A stretch of DNA of 64,000 bases from Falciphora oryzae (GCA_000733355.1 JNVV01000012.1:134851-198850), one strand, 5' to 3'. Positions 43,100 through 56,800 are shown, numbered from the stretch's first letter. Notes: generated by a model from the sequence alone, not told the origin. Program-made: numbers and translations.

Positions 43100-44353
43100 G
43101 CTCCCCTCTGTCGTCTCGCCTCCGAACCATTGAAAGCTTTCACCCGCCTCCTGATTCACGCCTTTCTTCCTCGCCGACGACGCGAACAGCCAGCTTTTGA
43201 TGGGAGGAGCCATTGGCAACCATGACCATGCTGTCAGCCCTGGGCGGCGGCGGCGCCGTCGACAGCATACGGAGAGGCTCGCCAGCGATGCCGCCCGCGG
43301 CCCTCGAGATCTCGACAAAGGCCGCCGCCAGCCCTGCTCTGGATCTGGGCTGCCGATGCTGCTGTTGCTAACCGGATGACAGTGAGTGACATGAGAACGC
43401 CGAGTGTGACGTTAGCAAAGTCCAGATTTGGTTGAAATGACTACTAAAATGGAGGCTAAAAGAGAGAAGGAAGTGTTGCAGGCCCCTTTCCAAAGTATCC
43501 TTGGCTTGTGAGTGCAGACAGGACATTTCGATATGTGTACCAATCGTAGGTAGCCAGCTTACCAACTTTGCATCGTACCGTTGTCGCGCAAGTCATCGCC
43601 TTCGTCCTTTGGGCCGCCCGTACTACACCCTTCCTTTGTCCGGCATAAGGCGGCTGCGGACCGGAGACCTGCGCTGTGGACGATGTATTGATTTCTTCTG
43701 GAGCGTGACTAAGGATGTGCACGCGGCATTCTCAGGCAGTCTGCCGTTGTTTGTAACCTGCACGCTAGCTTGGTTATGCATAGGCGTGCGATGCTGGGCC
43801 GTATCCGGCCAACCAGCTCGGCTTATCGATGCGTTTTATCGACCAAGGCACGGTGGTAGGCGTGGGCGGAAGTTGCTTGATGGAGGCCGTGGGATTCGCT
43901 TTCTGCCAACGCCTCGAGAACCTCCGCCACGTAAGCGGCGCCCTTCACGGCGAGACGAGCCGCCTACAATGTTAAACACAAGAGACACCAGACAGCTCTG
44001 GGGTCGGAATCGAGCCTACATCGGCAACCATCACCACCCACCAACCTAAACCAGTCTGTATGCCAGGAGAGGTTGTTTAATAAGGGTTGGGATCGGCTGC
44101 TATTTCCGCACCGTAGAGGGCTAGATTACAGTGCTGCGCGAAGACCTGGCGGCGGACACGACGATAATCTGCGTTTAGTAACAGAACTGTGCACCTTGCT
44201 TGGGAGGTGTAGACAGGAACTTAATGTTCGAGGTCTTTCAACTGTGCCTTGGCCGTTTATATAAAGCCCACTTTTCCGTAGCTTCCGATGTTGATATATT
44301 TCGTGGTTCTTCATCTCATAATTCCTTCACGTTTCGCTAATCATGTTACGTTC
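43100..44353. other. Gene-poor accessory sequence
   Basis: About 1.25 kb without a recognisable gene, RNA or repeat. The longest frame (43501..44049, plus) shows no domain features. Confidence 0.4.
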
Positions 44354-46128
44354 TCAAATCGCAGGGCGTCGCTTGAAGTTCCTTGGGCGAAGGCTATAAC
44401 AGTTCAATTTCAGCATTCTAAACTTTCCACGATCGCCGGCGACGCATGATTCTTGAAACGATTGCATGGCGGTTGTCAATCGTCCATCCTCGGTGAGGCT
44501 GGTCCCTATCCGCCGTCGGAGTTCGCGCGCCTCGGCCAGCCGCGGTCCCTGCTCGTCTCGGTCGTCCTCCTCGAAGTGCGGAAGAGAGGCGTGCAGCTTG
44601 AGTATCTGCTTAGACCACTCCATGGGATCGCTGTCGAATATGGTCACTGTGGTGAACGAGCTGCAGAGCAGCCAGCCGTCGATGTGCGGCGCTTTCCCGT
44701 CGCTCGAGACTTCAAGTCGGGAGCCGGTTGCGCCTTCGCTACTACCCGTAGTGGCTTCACAGGGCTCCTGTGACGAAAAGCACGGGTGTAGTGATTGCAT
44801 CGGCTTGTAGTGGTCGCCCTCAAACGACGCCGTCGTGAGGCCGTGCCGCATGAAGTTTATGACCCAGGATGGGTAGCGGCTGCGGCTGCCGCGTTCGTCT
44901 CCCCCTTTATCTCCTTCTTCAAGGTGCTTCTCGAAAAAAGAAAACTGCTCAGCTAGCGTCCTCAGCGCCCCCGAGCATCTCCGGATCATGTGCATCGTCG
45001 CGCGCTAGAAGACCTCCTCGTGCGGCAGCCCGTAGTCCGCAACGAGGAGCGGATTACGGCCGCCCTCCCAGCCACCGACACCGGCCGCGCAGTTCCCACC
45101 ACAGCTTCCACCGCAGGCTTTGCTCTCTTCCGCCGCCGCACCAATCATTCCGTAGAGGCCATAGATGCGGTCCCGCGGGTTGTGGCAGCGGCAAAAGCAG
45201 CTCTCGACGACAAGGTCCTGGAGCGAACGCCCCCGGGCCTCGCCTTGATCCCAGCGCAGCTTGCGTATCTCAAGCCCGGTGCGCGTCGCTTCGTGGTAGG
45301 CGTGGTAGTCTCGGGCGCCGTCCGGTTGGTACCCGGTTTGGAACGCGCCGGCGCGCGGTCAACCTCGTCCATGTCGCCCGGAGCGAGGTCGTCGATTTTG
45401 GGGAAGGTCCCCATTAGATCGGCCACTCTCGTATATACACGATCCAGGGCTGTGAACAGAAACTCTTACTCAGCTCCGCAGAGCAGGGCGGGTTCTTCGC
45501 GGGCCAGTATGTACTCCTGAAACGTCCAGATGCGGCTCCAGTACGGATGAGACATAATCTCGATATATTACTTCTATGGAAAGCGAGCTCCACGCCCGGA
45601 CCCGTTGTCGGCGATCTGCCTCGAGATGTTTGCGTCCCACGTTTCTGATGGCCTGTCGCCGTGTACCGCAGTGGGGGATGCTGCAGCATCAGCCGACCCG
45701 GTGAACCTGTGGCAGAAACTTATCGCCAGGTCGCTGCAGATGCTGGACTCGCCCAGCCAGACCAAGACCCTGGAAGCGCTCGAGTAAGTCCTGCCCATCA
45801 CCCGCACCTGCACGTTCTTCTCCGTGGTGTCTGTCTGGTTGATGCAGACCGCATCCGCCCAGATGACGCGGGGATCTCGTCTGCCTCTGAGTCTGCGCAG
45901 CGCCCCTTCGAGGCTGGCTGTGACCTGGGTCTCGACGCCGTCCACGTTTATCGGCTTCATGACGAGGTTGTCTCCCCAGACGTGCGACAGCACCTTAAAG
46001 GAGGGATTCGCGTCGAGCGAGATGGCCTGCAGCGTACAGTAGACAAGGTCGCCGTGCTCGCCGGGAAGCAGGCTCAGCACGTGGATCTCTGACCGGCCCG
46101 ACTCGAGAGGGGTATATATGGGTGGCAT
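44354..46128 (-). pseudogene. HET-domain (heterokaryon incompatibility) gene, broken
   Basis: Minus strand. From an ATG at 46128, the first frame gives the HET domain: E-I-H-V-L-S-L-L, F-K-V-L-S-H-V-W-G-D and V-I-W-A-D-A-V-C-I-N-Q, then V-L-V-W-L-G-E. The frame is lost near 45575. A second frame resumes with P-Y-W-S-R-I-W-T-F-Q-E-Y-I-L-A-R and meets TAA at 45468..45466. After another shift near 45360, a third frame carries N-P-R-D-R-I-Y-G-L-Y-G-M and N-P-L-L-V-A-D-Y-G-L-P, with a TAG at 45007..45005, and then stays open to a stop at 44354. Intact HET proteins trigger cell death when unlike strains fuse. With two shifts and two stops this copy should be inactive. It lies 4 kb from the NLR gene. 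Confidence 0.85.
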
Positions 46129-47542
46129 TGCTGCGTTCTGTGCGCGTCGCAGTAACGAAGCCGTAGTAGTGGCGAGTCAAAGGCGATAAAAGGTGCAGCA
46201 GCAAATCCGTTGAACGTGTAGCGAAGCAGTGCGTTGGACGGAGCAAACAGATATAATTTCTGTTGGAATACGCCAGGCACAGCCGCGCTGTTGGCAGCGA
46301 GGGAGATTTGTGCTGCGGAGCCCCTGATCCTGTACCAAAGATAGCCGCAGTGCTCGAATGTGTCTTACTCGAACGTGTGGGCGTTGGCACCGAGCACATT
46401 CCGTCTCTGTGCGGGTCAGTTGAAAGAGGGCGCCGGCAGGCCTTGGCAGGCGAATATTGTTGGTCGAACCATTATCGGCGTTTTCGTCCTGCCTATGCCA
46501 AGTGCAAGGCCGCCTCGCGTTCGCCACAACTCCGTCGCGATGTCAAGTCGGGCTCATTTGCTCGATGTTGGTTACCTCCCTGATCGAGGAAGGGCCGCCC
46601 GAGAGGGCACAAGAAAATCATCGCCATACGGGAAAATCCAAGTATGACAAGCAGCGTCTAGTTTGTGGGGTGCCAACAACGGTGAAACAATTGGTCAAAG
46701 ACCTCGCTGGCTCGGCGGGCGCGGGCGCGGGCTACAGCACGGCCAGGAACTCCGGCATGTCATCACCTGGCTGATATCCTTGAAGCCGGTGACCATCCTC
46801 AAGGTCAACTTCTTCTGCATTTCCTCCACCCAATGGACGGTACCTCACATGACCATTTGTTTGAATGCCAGAGAGGAAAACAGAAAGCTCGACCGAGGAC
46901 GCATGGCGAGATGGGGGGATTGACGGTGAGCGGAATGGACATGGACTCGTTTCAACACGATGCTTCGACTGTATGAGTGAGGCTGCTCAAGAAGCAAAGC
47001 ATGAGTTCTCGCCAAGTTGCATATGTCGTGGCCAATGCTCGGCGGTGAGTTGTCCAGTGATCGATTGGCTGTGGAGACCCCCTTCGGTGAGGACAGCCGC
47101 CGGCCTTTCTTATACGACGCTTAAATCAACCCCGCGCTAGCAAGCCTTGATTTGATGCGAGGTCAAGCTAGCCCGTGAGGAACAATGACATATTCGTCAC
47201 GAGGCTTGCCATTCTATTCGATCCTGCCAAGTCGATGCCGGGACGTTCCGAGGCGCTCAGGCACCGGACACGGGGATTTAGGCGAGATGGTTACGATTGA
47301 TGCTATTAGGTGTTATTTCCCGGGGGCGGGCCTTAATAACGACGGGCAAATATGAAAATGAGGCTGAGGAGTATAACGAAGCGAGAAAGAGACCAAGCCG
47401 GCGGGTCAAGATGGAGTTGTTGCCGTGGTGGACCGTGTTCGTGCGCAGCCCCTTTTTCCTCAGCGAGATAGCAATCTCAGCGCATAAGCATATCTGGCGG
47501 CAACAACACCCTCATCGGGTCTCAGGACCGATCTAGATGCTC
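46129..47542. other. Intergenic region between the HET pseudogene and the phosphoesterase gene
   Basis: About 1.4 kb. Overlapping short frames on both strands, none with a recognisable domain. This is the right border of the accessory block. Confidence 0.45.
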
Positions 47543-49222
47543 CTAATCTTCCCAGACGGGGAGGTCCAGATCCACGACGATGGGCTTGTTGAGCCTTTTG
47601 CCGCCTACGTGAGGATAGCTGTTCGCCATGATGGCGCAGTTGACGACGCAAGTTTCCCGCCGACCCATCCTGCCAAGAAGCGCTAGCCTGTCGCACCTGG
47701 CAGACGTTTCCGGGTCGCCGCCCATGCCCCAAGTGCCGAGCCCTGGGGCGGCGCCGTGGCACGCGTGCGTGTCGTCAAACGGGTTGGTCCCGCTCTCAGC
47801 CTCTGCAGGCTCGTTGACTAGCGTCCACTCCCCGTCGCCGTCCTGCTCGTCGAAAAGCCCCGACGGCCCGACCCCGCCATCGTTGTCGAGTGGCTTTCGC
47901 CCGGTCCTCACGTTGCCCGTCAAGTCCACGAGCGAAATCTTAGCCTCTCGGCCTCCCTCGCCGGCGCCGGCAGGAGCCGGGTCTTCCCACAGTCGGTGGG
48001 CATCAGGAACCTCCATGAACCTGCCGTTCACGGACCCTGGCCCCCTGTCAATATCCCAGCGCACAACTTCGGCGCCCCTGCCCTCATGCACATGGCCGCA
48101 CACGGCGAGGCGCGGGCGTACGCGCCACAGGGAACGACGCAAGGCTTCGCAGCCAGCCGAGCGCCGGCGGTCCGCCGCCTCATCGCGGTGGCCGCGCGGT
48201 GGACCGTGGGTTATCACCACATCCACGGACAGCGGGATCTTGGCCCAGAGCTCTGCTGCATTGGGCCCGGCCAAATCTGGTTCGGTGGGTCGATCGCTAC
48301 GCCGCCCCCTTCCGGGCTGCGCTGTGGTGGCTGCGGCAACCTCTGTAGAGTCCGGGTGACTGCCTGGGATCTGCCGCTGCTCGACCGACACGGGTTCGGG
48401 GGCAAACGAGACCGAGCTTGGCTCACAATGCTGCTGAGAAGCGGACTCTGAACCGAAGCGACAATTTTTGCTGTGCGATCGAGACCGAGACCTAGCCTTG
48501 TGCTTCAGAGCCTCGTCTGGACCCTGAGGAGATAGCGGTAGAGAGGCTGAGCGTGGACAACTAAAGGCCCAGAGCCCATCCCGAAGACTGTATGGAGACC
48601 CAAACACGGTGAACTCTGTGTGCGGCCCCGAGGGGTTGCTAAGTCGGATTTTGACGGCGCTGTGCAAGAGGTAGATTATGGAGGGACTCGACTCCAACAG
48701 GGCAATGCAGTCGGAGGGCGACTCGGGGCGCTGGTTATGAAAGTACATGCCATATTCCTTATAGAAATCAGCGTCAAGCGTGATATCGTGATTCCCTAGG
48801 GGAGCGACGAACAGGTCAGTACACAGGCAAACAACTGTTTCTCCGCCCACTACCAGGAACAGAGATGTACTTGTTGTCCGTACCCGCGATCACAATCTTG
48901 GCCTCAAAATCTGCCTTTTCGAGCCATTGAATGGTTTTGAACAGCTATGTACAGACCCGTCAGCGCTCGATACCCAGGGTGGGTCTTCTGCCCACTGTCC
49001 TGTCGAGCCAGGGTCACGAGCCGGCGCATGTCTGGGACATACCTCGGAAGAGGTGCCCTGGTTTGTCATATCGCCGGCGTGAATCAGGACATCGCCTTTG
49101 GGTAGTTTGATGGTGTAGTTGTGGGTGTCCGAAACGCAGACGAATCGGGTTCGTCGCAGCCTCGGCGGCCTCGCTGTCCCCTGTGCTCGGTCTCCGTACC
49201 GCTTGGTATCGGAAGCATCCAT
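47543..49222 (-). CDS. Calcineurin-like metallophosphoesterase
   Basis: Three exons on the minus strand: 49222..49043, 48944..48884, 48795..47543 (1,494 nt, 497 residues). The second intron (GTACGG to CCCTAG) joins V-I-A-G to N-H-D, which decides between two possible donors. All five metal-binding motifs of the superfamily are present in order: S-D-T-H-N at 31-35, A-G-D-M-T at 49-53, G-N-H-D at 81-84, T-H-G-P-P at about 277 and C-G-H-V-H at about 314. The protein is of the MPPED/Rv-type single-domain class found widely in ascomycetes; the natural substrate is unknown. A Ser/Arg-rich insert lies between G-N-H-D and T-H-G-P-P, and about 180 residues after G-H-V-H are low-complexity. The ATG at 49222 is used because the longer frame begins at GTG. 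Confidence 0.9.
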
Positions 49223-51915
49223 AGCTGTGGCGCAAGATCGCACGTCGACAGAACGCCGAAGACTGTGAGACACGGAAGGAGAAAATACAAAGGCGAATGT
49301 TGAGTGTTTCTGTGGACAGAAAGAGCGATTCAGTTTATGAACCTCTGATGATTGAATCTCGATTCAGGTTATCGAAATACTCGTCTTGTAGGTCAGTACC
49401 TAAAGGTAGCTAGGAAGGCCATGGATCGTTGAGGTTGGAAATCTCTGTAGACGATCAGGTGGTGATGTGTTGGAGGAGGGTTGAGGCTATGTGGTCATCT
49501 GTGAATAGGTGCTGTCTGGTCTGGTCTGTCTTCCCAGTTCAGGCAGCAGGAGCAACCAACCGACAGCAACCCACACGTGATATCTGTAGCTTCTCTCTCA
49601 CAGTGCAATACTGTAGCCGGACAGTGGCATGTCGACGCCTCACTTCGGGCCTTGCCGGCGGTGAATCAAAAAGCAAGGGACCCAATGCCAGTTGTCTTGC
49701 CTGGGAGAGCCCGGGGGGATATGAAAAGATGTCTCAGATATAGGTCTCGCAGCAGGCTTTGTCAGCCAAAATCGCGCCAAAGGACTGTGTTCCTGAATGA
49801 TGGGTGCCGTGCCTGGAGGGAGGGGGCCCCTATCAGCACGCAGACAGAATTGCCTTATTCGTAAGCCTTTTGCATGTTAGCTGCACCTCCAAGATGAGGG
49901 CTGAAGAAAGCAAGCAAATCGTCGATCCGATCCCACGCGTCCGAGCGCTCTCGAGGCAGATCATGAGTCCAAATCGCACTGTGGACCGTTTGATCCGTTC
50001 CTTCCGCTGAGCAGAGCGCCATGCAAAAATTCAAAAGCACTGTCGGTGTCACCACTTTGCAGCGACGAAATAGACGGGCGGCTGAGCAAATGAATTCCAG
50101 TGCTCAGCTGGGCCCACGGATCAGCGGGTTCACTGGCCCCAATTGCTGCCTTTCCAGCTGCAGCATCCCGGATGGCGTGGCCTTGTGCAGCAGGAACCAC
50201 TGGCTCGGAGCCCCTGTCAGGGTTCTCCGCCACCCTGTTTTCGTCGGCTGGTCCGTTGCGACCCCCTTTTCCCGGGAGCTGGCAGGCGTGACCATTCAGA
50301 GCGTGTGCCCCGCTTCCCCTTTTTCTGCTCTCCTCGTGCTCGTTTCCCGATGGCGCACATCTCGGCTGCACTAATGAGCGGGTTGGACATCAAGTGCAAC
50401 ACGTAGGCATTGCAGTGCACGCCTCGACTTCACCGTAGCACAACACAGCACATCACGCTTCCAGCGCAACGGTGGCCGCCCCGGCGGCACCGGCCACCTA
50501 CCGCCCTCTGCCTCTGAGGCTACGGCTGCCGGCCAGGTGTGCCTCAGAATGTCTGTTCCTGGCCTTGTTTGTTGACGTGGGCTCGTTGGAGCTTGTGCTG
50601 GAGCCGGCACGGATGGTGGGCTCGCCTGCAGTGCGCACATGGTGGGGCGGATGGGACTGCAGGCCGCACAGGCAGGCCTCCCCCTTCATGCGTCCTGTTG
50701 CCGGCATTGCTCGTAATGGCGGCCAACTCCACCCCTAATCTTCCGAAGAAGCAATTGAAGACGGCGACCAAGCCATTGTCCTCTCGACGTGGCACGGCGG
50801 ACACGCCCGCGCCCCAGGCTGTCCATGTCCGCGATGGCGCAGGGCGAAGGGTCAAGTTTGGTGACGTCGACTGCGCCGTTTTGTGCACGCCTCGATTTGT
50901 GATGGTGTAGGTCTGGTGCACGCAGGTCACAGGGGGCTGGACTGGCCGAAAAGCAAAAGCAAGTGGGCAAAAGAATAAATACGGCCGTCAGCACGAGCAA
51001 GTGGCTCGCAACGTTCGTATCATTTTCGACCTCTCCCCGAGACCCCTGTAGCGCGCCAACCCCCTTCAAAAAGCGAGCTAGCGCCACGACCAATTTGGCT
51101 GGGTCGGAATTGGTGGGTCCACCCCGTCCTTGCGACGACCCTCCAACTCCAGGTTTGGTTTCCGCGATCCATAGGTTCCATAATTGCTGGCTTGCTGGAG
51201 AAAAAAATCGCCCAAGAAGCCAAATGGCCCAGCCACACCAACCTTCTCCCTGATCGACGGGCCTTCGATCGCGACGACACGACACGACACGAACCAGACG
51301 ACGACAGAAGCCGGAACCGTCGCCGCAGCCCATCGTGCCAGCCCGTCACCGGACGGCCACCGAGCGAGCTGATGACGACCGGCCCCTGACGACCGTCTCT
51401 TGTTGACTGTCGCTCGTCGAAGCTTTCCTCGTCTCGCCACTCAACCCGCGCACCACCACCACCCAGGCCACGCACGCAGCGGCAGCAGCAGCGAGGAGAG
51501 TCGTCGGTGTCGGTTTGCTTGGAGTCGCGCCTCCCGGGGAATTTGTGCCACCGGCATCTGGAAACCGCAGCCTGCATGCGGGTTATACTTTGTGTGGTGC
51601 CAAAGCGCTAGCTCACCTCGGCCGCCTGGTGCGATAGCCCAAGTCTAATTTCCCGGTCCTCGTCCTGGAACAGTCAACCCACGCCTACCGCATCAATCCC
51701 CCAACGTCCGAGAGCCGCCTGGCCATTGGCGTAGAAGAAGCGTTCGCAAACAAACAATAAGCAAAAACAAAGCAGCAGAGGCTAGAGACGGACTTGCAAT
51801 CGGTCTCACAGCCACCAGCCCGTGCACACGACCCGGCTCGGATTTCGAGCTCGGCTAGGCCAAGCACCATCAACGTGTCGTCGTCGCACCTGCGACGCCC
51901 CTTCACGAGGGCACC
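49223..51915. other. Divergent intergenic region between the phosphoesterase gene and the TeaR-like gene
   Basis: About 2.7 kb containing both promoters and probably a long 5' leader of the TeaR-like gene (pyrimidine- and CCA-rich sequence from about 51,230). No gene, RNA or transposon recognised. Confidence 0.5.
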
Positions 51916-53894
51916 ATGACGGCCATGTCAGCCGTCCCGACTGCGGCTTCCGGCCTCACTCCACCGAGCAGCTCCCACGGCAGCGGCAGCAGCAACGTGA
52001 ACGGCAACGGCTACGCGTGGAACGGCAGCTACTCCACGGCCGAAAATGACGAGGTGAGTGGAGACGACCACGAGACACGACGTTCCCGTCGCGCTGCCGC
52101 GTTTGCATCGACCCGTCCTACATTCCAACACTCCTTCCAGAACTTCCATCCCGCTCTGGCTGCTCCGCGAGACTTGCATGTTTGCCTGTCACTGCTCTTG
52201 CCGCCGTTCCGCTGCTCGGGAACTGGTTGCACGTACAGCTGTCGCCGAGCAGACTTCATAGAATTCATCAATGGCACTTGATAAAAGAGACACTGACACG
52301 AGTTGCGTCACTCCCTTACGCCTTCTCCTTTCTCTAGAACCCGATGCATTACAAAAAGACAGCCCATCACTATGACGCGACAAACGGCCATCAAAGGTCA
52401 CCGCTGATTTCGCAGAACGGACACTCGCCATCGGATTCCCCCGACGCTCCGACACCGAAAGACAGCGATTCCAACCTCACGGGCATGGCCGCAGCTGCCT
52501 ACCTTTCGCCCCCACACGGCTCCAGTGCCGTCAAGTCCTCTTCAATAAGGGACAACACCACCGGCTCCTCGGACAGCGTGCCAGACACATACGGGAGCAG
52601 CAGAGGCACCAAGCGTCTGACGGGAGAGGTCAGTCCCACTGGCAGCTTCGGGGACTTGTCAGACGACTCGAAATGGATCCATAGGGACAAGCTGGCTCGA
52701 ATAGAAAGCGAGGAGCTGCAGGCCGCCGGCATCTTTCTCCCGGCACCGCGCTCGCATAGCCGGCCGCGACACGCCACGCAAGAACGACCGAGCGCCTCCA
52801 GGAAGACGTCAGATGCCGACCTGCACAACTCTTCGAGATCGCGCAAGAACTCGTCGGCCGTCGCTGGTTCGACGGTGGGGACGAGTTCCGGAGATCCCAG
52901 GCTTCAGACCAGTGCGTCCAACTGGGACTTGAGGTTACCTGAAGAGATCGCCGAGGCCGAGGAGGCGAATTATTGGACGTCTGTGAACGGCATGAAAGGC
53001 TCATCACGGATCCCCGTGGCCAAAGTGAGCCCCGCGCCCATACCATCCGATGTTCTGGAACGCGATACCCCCGCGAGGCGAAGGCGGGATAGCAGCCCTA
53101 ACGACGATGCCGCGGATATCAAGATGCCTAGGACACGAGCAAGGAGTAGTAGTACCAGCACCAAGCTCGAGGCAGCAGCAACCGCTGCCATCAGCAGCAC
53201 TCCCCAACCGAAGCGCGCGGCGACCGACTCGTCGCCCAAGAAAGCGGCCGGCGGCAGGAAAGGGTCCGGCAAGTCTGGGACCACCGGGCGACAAAAGACG
53301 CGCAGCGCACCTAGCAAGGACTCGACGAGCAGCGCGTCTGGCACCACGCGACCGTCTACGAGATCGGGCGAGCGTGAGCTCACGACAGCGTCTCCCGTCA
53401 ACAACATGCGCGCACCCGAGGGCGACCCACCGTGGATGATTTCGGCTTACAAGCCGGACCCGAGGCTGCCTCCCGATCAGCAGCTCCTTCCTACAGTCGC
53501 CAAGAGACTGCAGCAAGAAAAGTGGGAGCGCGAGGGCAAGTTTGGGAACATTTACGACAAGGAGTTTAGGCCGCTCACAGACGACGGATTCCTATCGCCG
53601 CCGGAGCCCAAGGATAAGCTCAACCCCCAGCCAAACGAGAAGCAGGAGGAGAAGACGGACGACTGGCCCCTGAAAGCCGAGCCCAAGAGCCCTTCGGCGC
53701 CCTCGCTCCGCCAGCAGCGGACGGGATCTTATTCCACGATCCCCAAGGTTCAGGACCCTCCCCAGAGCCCACTTCCGCCATCAAGGGGCAATGGGGCGCC
53801 GGGACAGCCGTCTCCTTTGGTGCGCGTCCCAGACGTGCCGGACGACGATCCAAGCCAGGACAAGAAGGGCTGCATGTGCTGCATCGTCATGTGA
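51916..53894 (+). CDS. TeaR/Mod5-like prenylated cell-end protein
   Basis: Two exons: 51916..52053 and 52338..53894 (1,695 nt, 564 residues). The 284-bp intron begins GTGAGT and ends TCTAG, phase 0. The protein ends G-C-M-C-C-I-V-M: C561 with aliphatic residues and terminal Met is a CaaX box for farnesylation, and nearby cysteines could be palmitoylated, so it should sit at the plasma membrane. Most of the chain is Ser/Thr/Pro-rich and disordered. A conserved-looking block at about 405-465 reads P-P-W-M-I-S-A-Y-K-P-D-P-R-L-P-P and then Q-Q-E-K-W-E-R-E-G. This matches my memory of the filamentous-fungal TeaA receptor TeaR, which anchors the polarity marker TeaA at hyphal tips. The CaaX motif is seen; the TeaR identity is from recognition, not alignment. 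Confidence 0.75.
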
Positions 53895-56800
53895 TGATGC
53901 TTTTACTGCTGCTGTTGGCCAAAGGCGTCTCTGTCCTCGAACTGTCCCGGTGCGCCGTAGATCGATCTTGACGGCAGCCCTGCATGCCCGCCAAGATATC
54001 GGATTTTCCGTACATAGACTGTCATTTACACTACCTACTCTCGACGACCCTCACGGGCGAGAAGGACCGCCGAAGCCCCTGGCACGATACCCAATACCCG
54101 CCTGCAAACCGACGCTCACATCGGTTTCGGCGTGGCTGAGTCACCATCACCCGGACCCGGATCCTATCTGGCCATCAAGTGCTCATCCATGGCCATCACC
54201 CGCTCAAGCAACCTCCCATCCTCATCCTCAAGCTTACCCACGCCAGGGTTCTTCTCGGTCTGTACGACTTTACGATTCTCTTCCTTTCCTCACCTCTTCG
54301 CCAAACCTTCAATTCGCAGACCCCAACGCCAGTGTAATTCTCAACTGCCACATATCTCCCCGATATCCCACCCACAAAGCCATGGACGGCACTCTATTTC
54401 ATTGACTCTTGCTTCCCTTGATTTCTATTCCGCCGTGTTTTTGCTTTGCCATTTTTTCAGCCCCATCCAAGCGTGCTTTCCCCTGATCCCATTCCTGGAG
54501 TTCTATTTTTCACTGGCAGCCCCCTGGGAGGTGATGCTTCTCTTCGGGAGTTCAAAAGGAGTTTAGTCGGTCACAAAGGGAGAGGCCTGCGAAGCTCTTC
54601 TAATCTCTTTGGTTGAGTTTCGTGGGCCACCGTCAATATCCTCCGGGCTCTCACGAAAGCCCGTCCTGTTCACGTTTTCTTTGTCAAGTTACATACCACC
54701 ATTATCTTACCTATCTATTTTTGACCTCGTGCATATCTTTCTCTCTGGCCCTCTTGTTCTGATCTTTGCATGGCCAGCCTGGATTGGAAGGAGTTCTTTC
54801 TTGCCCTTACAAGCAGCTATCCGTTCAATTCCCGACCAGACCACCTGTCTCGGTCGTAGACGCCACCTTGTCTTGCTTGCCTCTTTGCTTGGCTTCTCCA
54901 TGGCCAACCGGGCTGTGTGCATATTATTACCTATTTTTGGGTGGGCTCATCATCGCTAGATCTTGCGACGGATGATCTCCCGAGACATACAACCTTGGCC
55001 GTCTTGCGCTCACGAGAACGAGCCAGACCAACCAGAGAAAACCAGCCGTCTCTCTTCTTGTTTTCTATTCTTGATTTTCCCTTTCCTTCATTTTCCGAGG
55101 TACAGAGAGACATGCCCTGATGTAACGGGCTTCACACCCGCACGCTAAGGATGGAGATTGGTCTTCGTCGCCGTCATGGGACGACAGCCACGCTATTTCT
55201 GGGACGGTCGTCTCGAAGCTGCCTTCACATGCAGCCGCAGCTCGACCCAGCCATCTTATCCCCTGCTTAAGTGCGTTAAGAATGCAAATACAACAAAAAA
55301 GATATGATAATCACCTGACGTTACTGTTCCTCTGGGTCACTTTTGCGGTTTTGCGTCAATGCACTGTATCCCTCGGCCCCGCCTTCGGGATATCAAAAGC
55401 AATCGTGCGACTACTCGGAAAGCGAGTTGAAGAGCTCGGGAAAACGGCCAACCTGATACGCCGAAAAGACAGACCTCTTGGCAGTCGCACATATAAACGA
55501 CAAACATCTCGGGCGGAGAGGCTGCTGCATGGACGTATTGGACTGAAAAGGCAGTCAACTAGTCGGGTTTCAGAGCCCGAAAACGGACGAGGTCCGAGAT
55601 AGTTTACTGATATACGAGGCCCTTTTGGTACAGCGTCCCGTAGTGGTGGGTGGAAGCACCCATTCCTCTTTCTAGCACACACACTCTATTTATCCCTCAG
55701 CAGATTACAAACGTGGAAATTTTCGTCCGCAAGTGGTGGGCTGGGCATCTTATTGTCTTTTTGTGTGGCCCCTTTTTCTCCTTGAGGCTTTTGTGCTGCC
55801 GCCCGGACGGCGTGCGTCAGGTTCAGTCGAATGTTTCATGTAGAAATAGGAGGGCATCTCCAGATGGAATTCGCGATTCCAACCTCGCGGTCCACCTCTC
55901 TAAATCGAGGTTTGAAAGAAGGTGCCAGATGCGGCAAGTCTGGCTGGCCGTCTCCTTCTGCTTTGGGAAAGCCGGCCACAGGGCTGGACCCTGCAGAACA
56001 AGGTTCGAGACTCCTCCACCCCAAGGAAACAGAACTCTCCTGGATGCAGGCATATCCCGAGTTGCCGCGGGTGCGTGCGGTAGGCATCGTCCCCCACCGC
56101 GTGCCCGATCCAAACGTGGGAACGTTGCATTTGCTGATAGGTGCCCTCGTATTCCGTGGGACTGGGAAGTACTGTACAGTGCATACTTGTATCGCACAAC
56201 TGCAGGTCTGGGATGTGTCGTGTTCGGGTGTGAAGACGTCGATGATTGGGAGGATGGGGTTTGTAGATATGGATCCCACATGACCTACTCTGTTAGTCAC
56301 TTACACGTCTGCCCGGCCGGCAGTCAGCCAGTGAGACCGAGCCTCGTGTTTCCGAGCAGCGTGAAGCACATATAATAGCGAGGGCTTGTATCGTGCGGGC
56401 TTTCTGAAGCGGCTCCGCTGCTCCGAAATGTCTTGAGCCGCGGCAGTTCTTTTCTAGAAACTCTCTAATAAACGAGGATACCCACTTGAGCGTGCGCCCA
56501 GTGGCTTCGGGAAGAAGTCGAGGTTATTCCCGCGAGCCCCTGTGTCGGATATGGGGAAACTGGAGGTGAGCGAGGCTGAGAATGGAAAATAGGCTTGCCA
56601 AGAGCCAGCAGCCACCAACTCGGCCCATTTATGTAGACGTTTTTATCTACCGAGAGCCGGGCATGATTTGAGGCGCAAACAAAATAGCCAGCCACAGCCG
56701 CAGCCACTCAGGACATGGGAAAGATGGGATGGAGACGTCGGCACAGCCACCTCCCGGCATTGACAACGACGGAAATCTTCCCCACTGATTTCTGATCGGG

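Noticed and set aside
55650..56375. 241-codon plus-strand frame in the right-hand gene-free stretch
   Set aside because: Overlaps several other open frames on both strands and shows no recognisable features.
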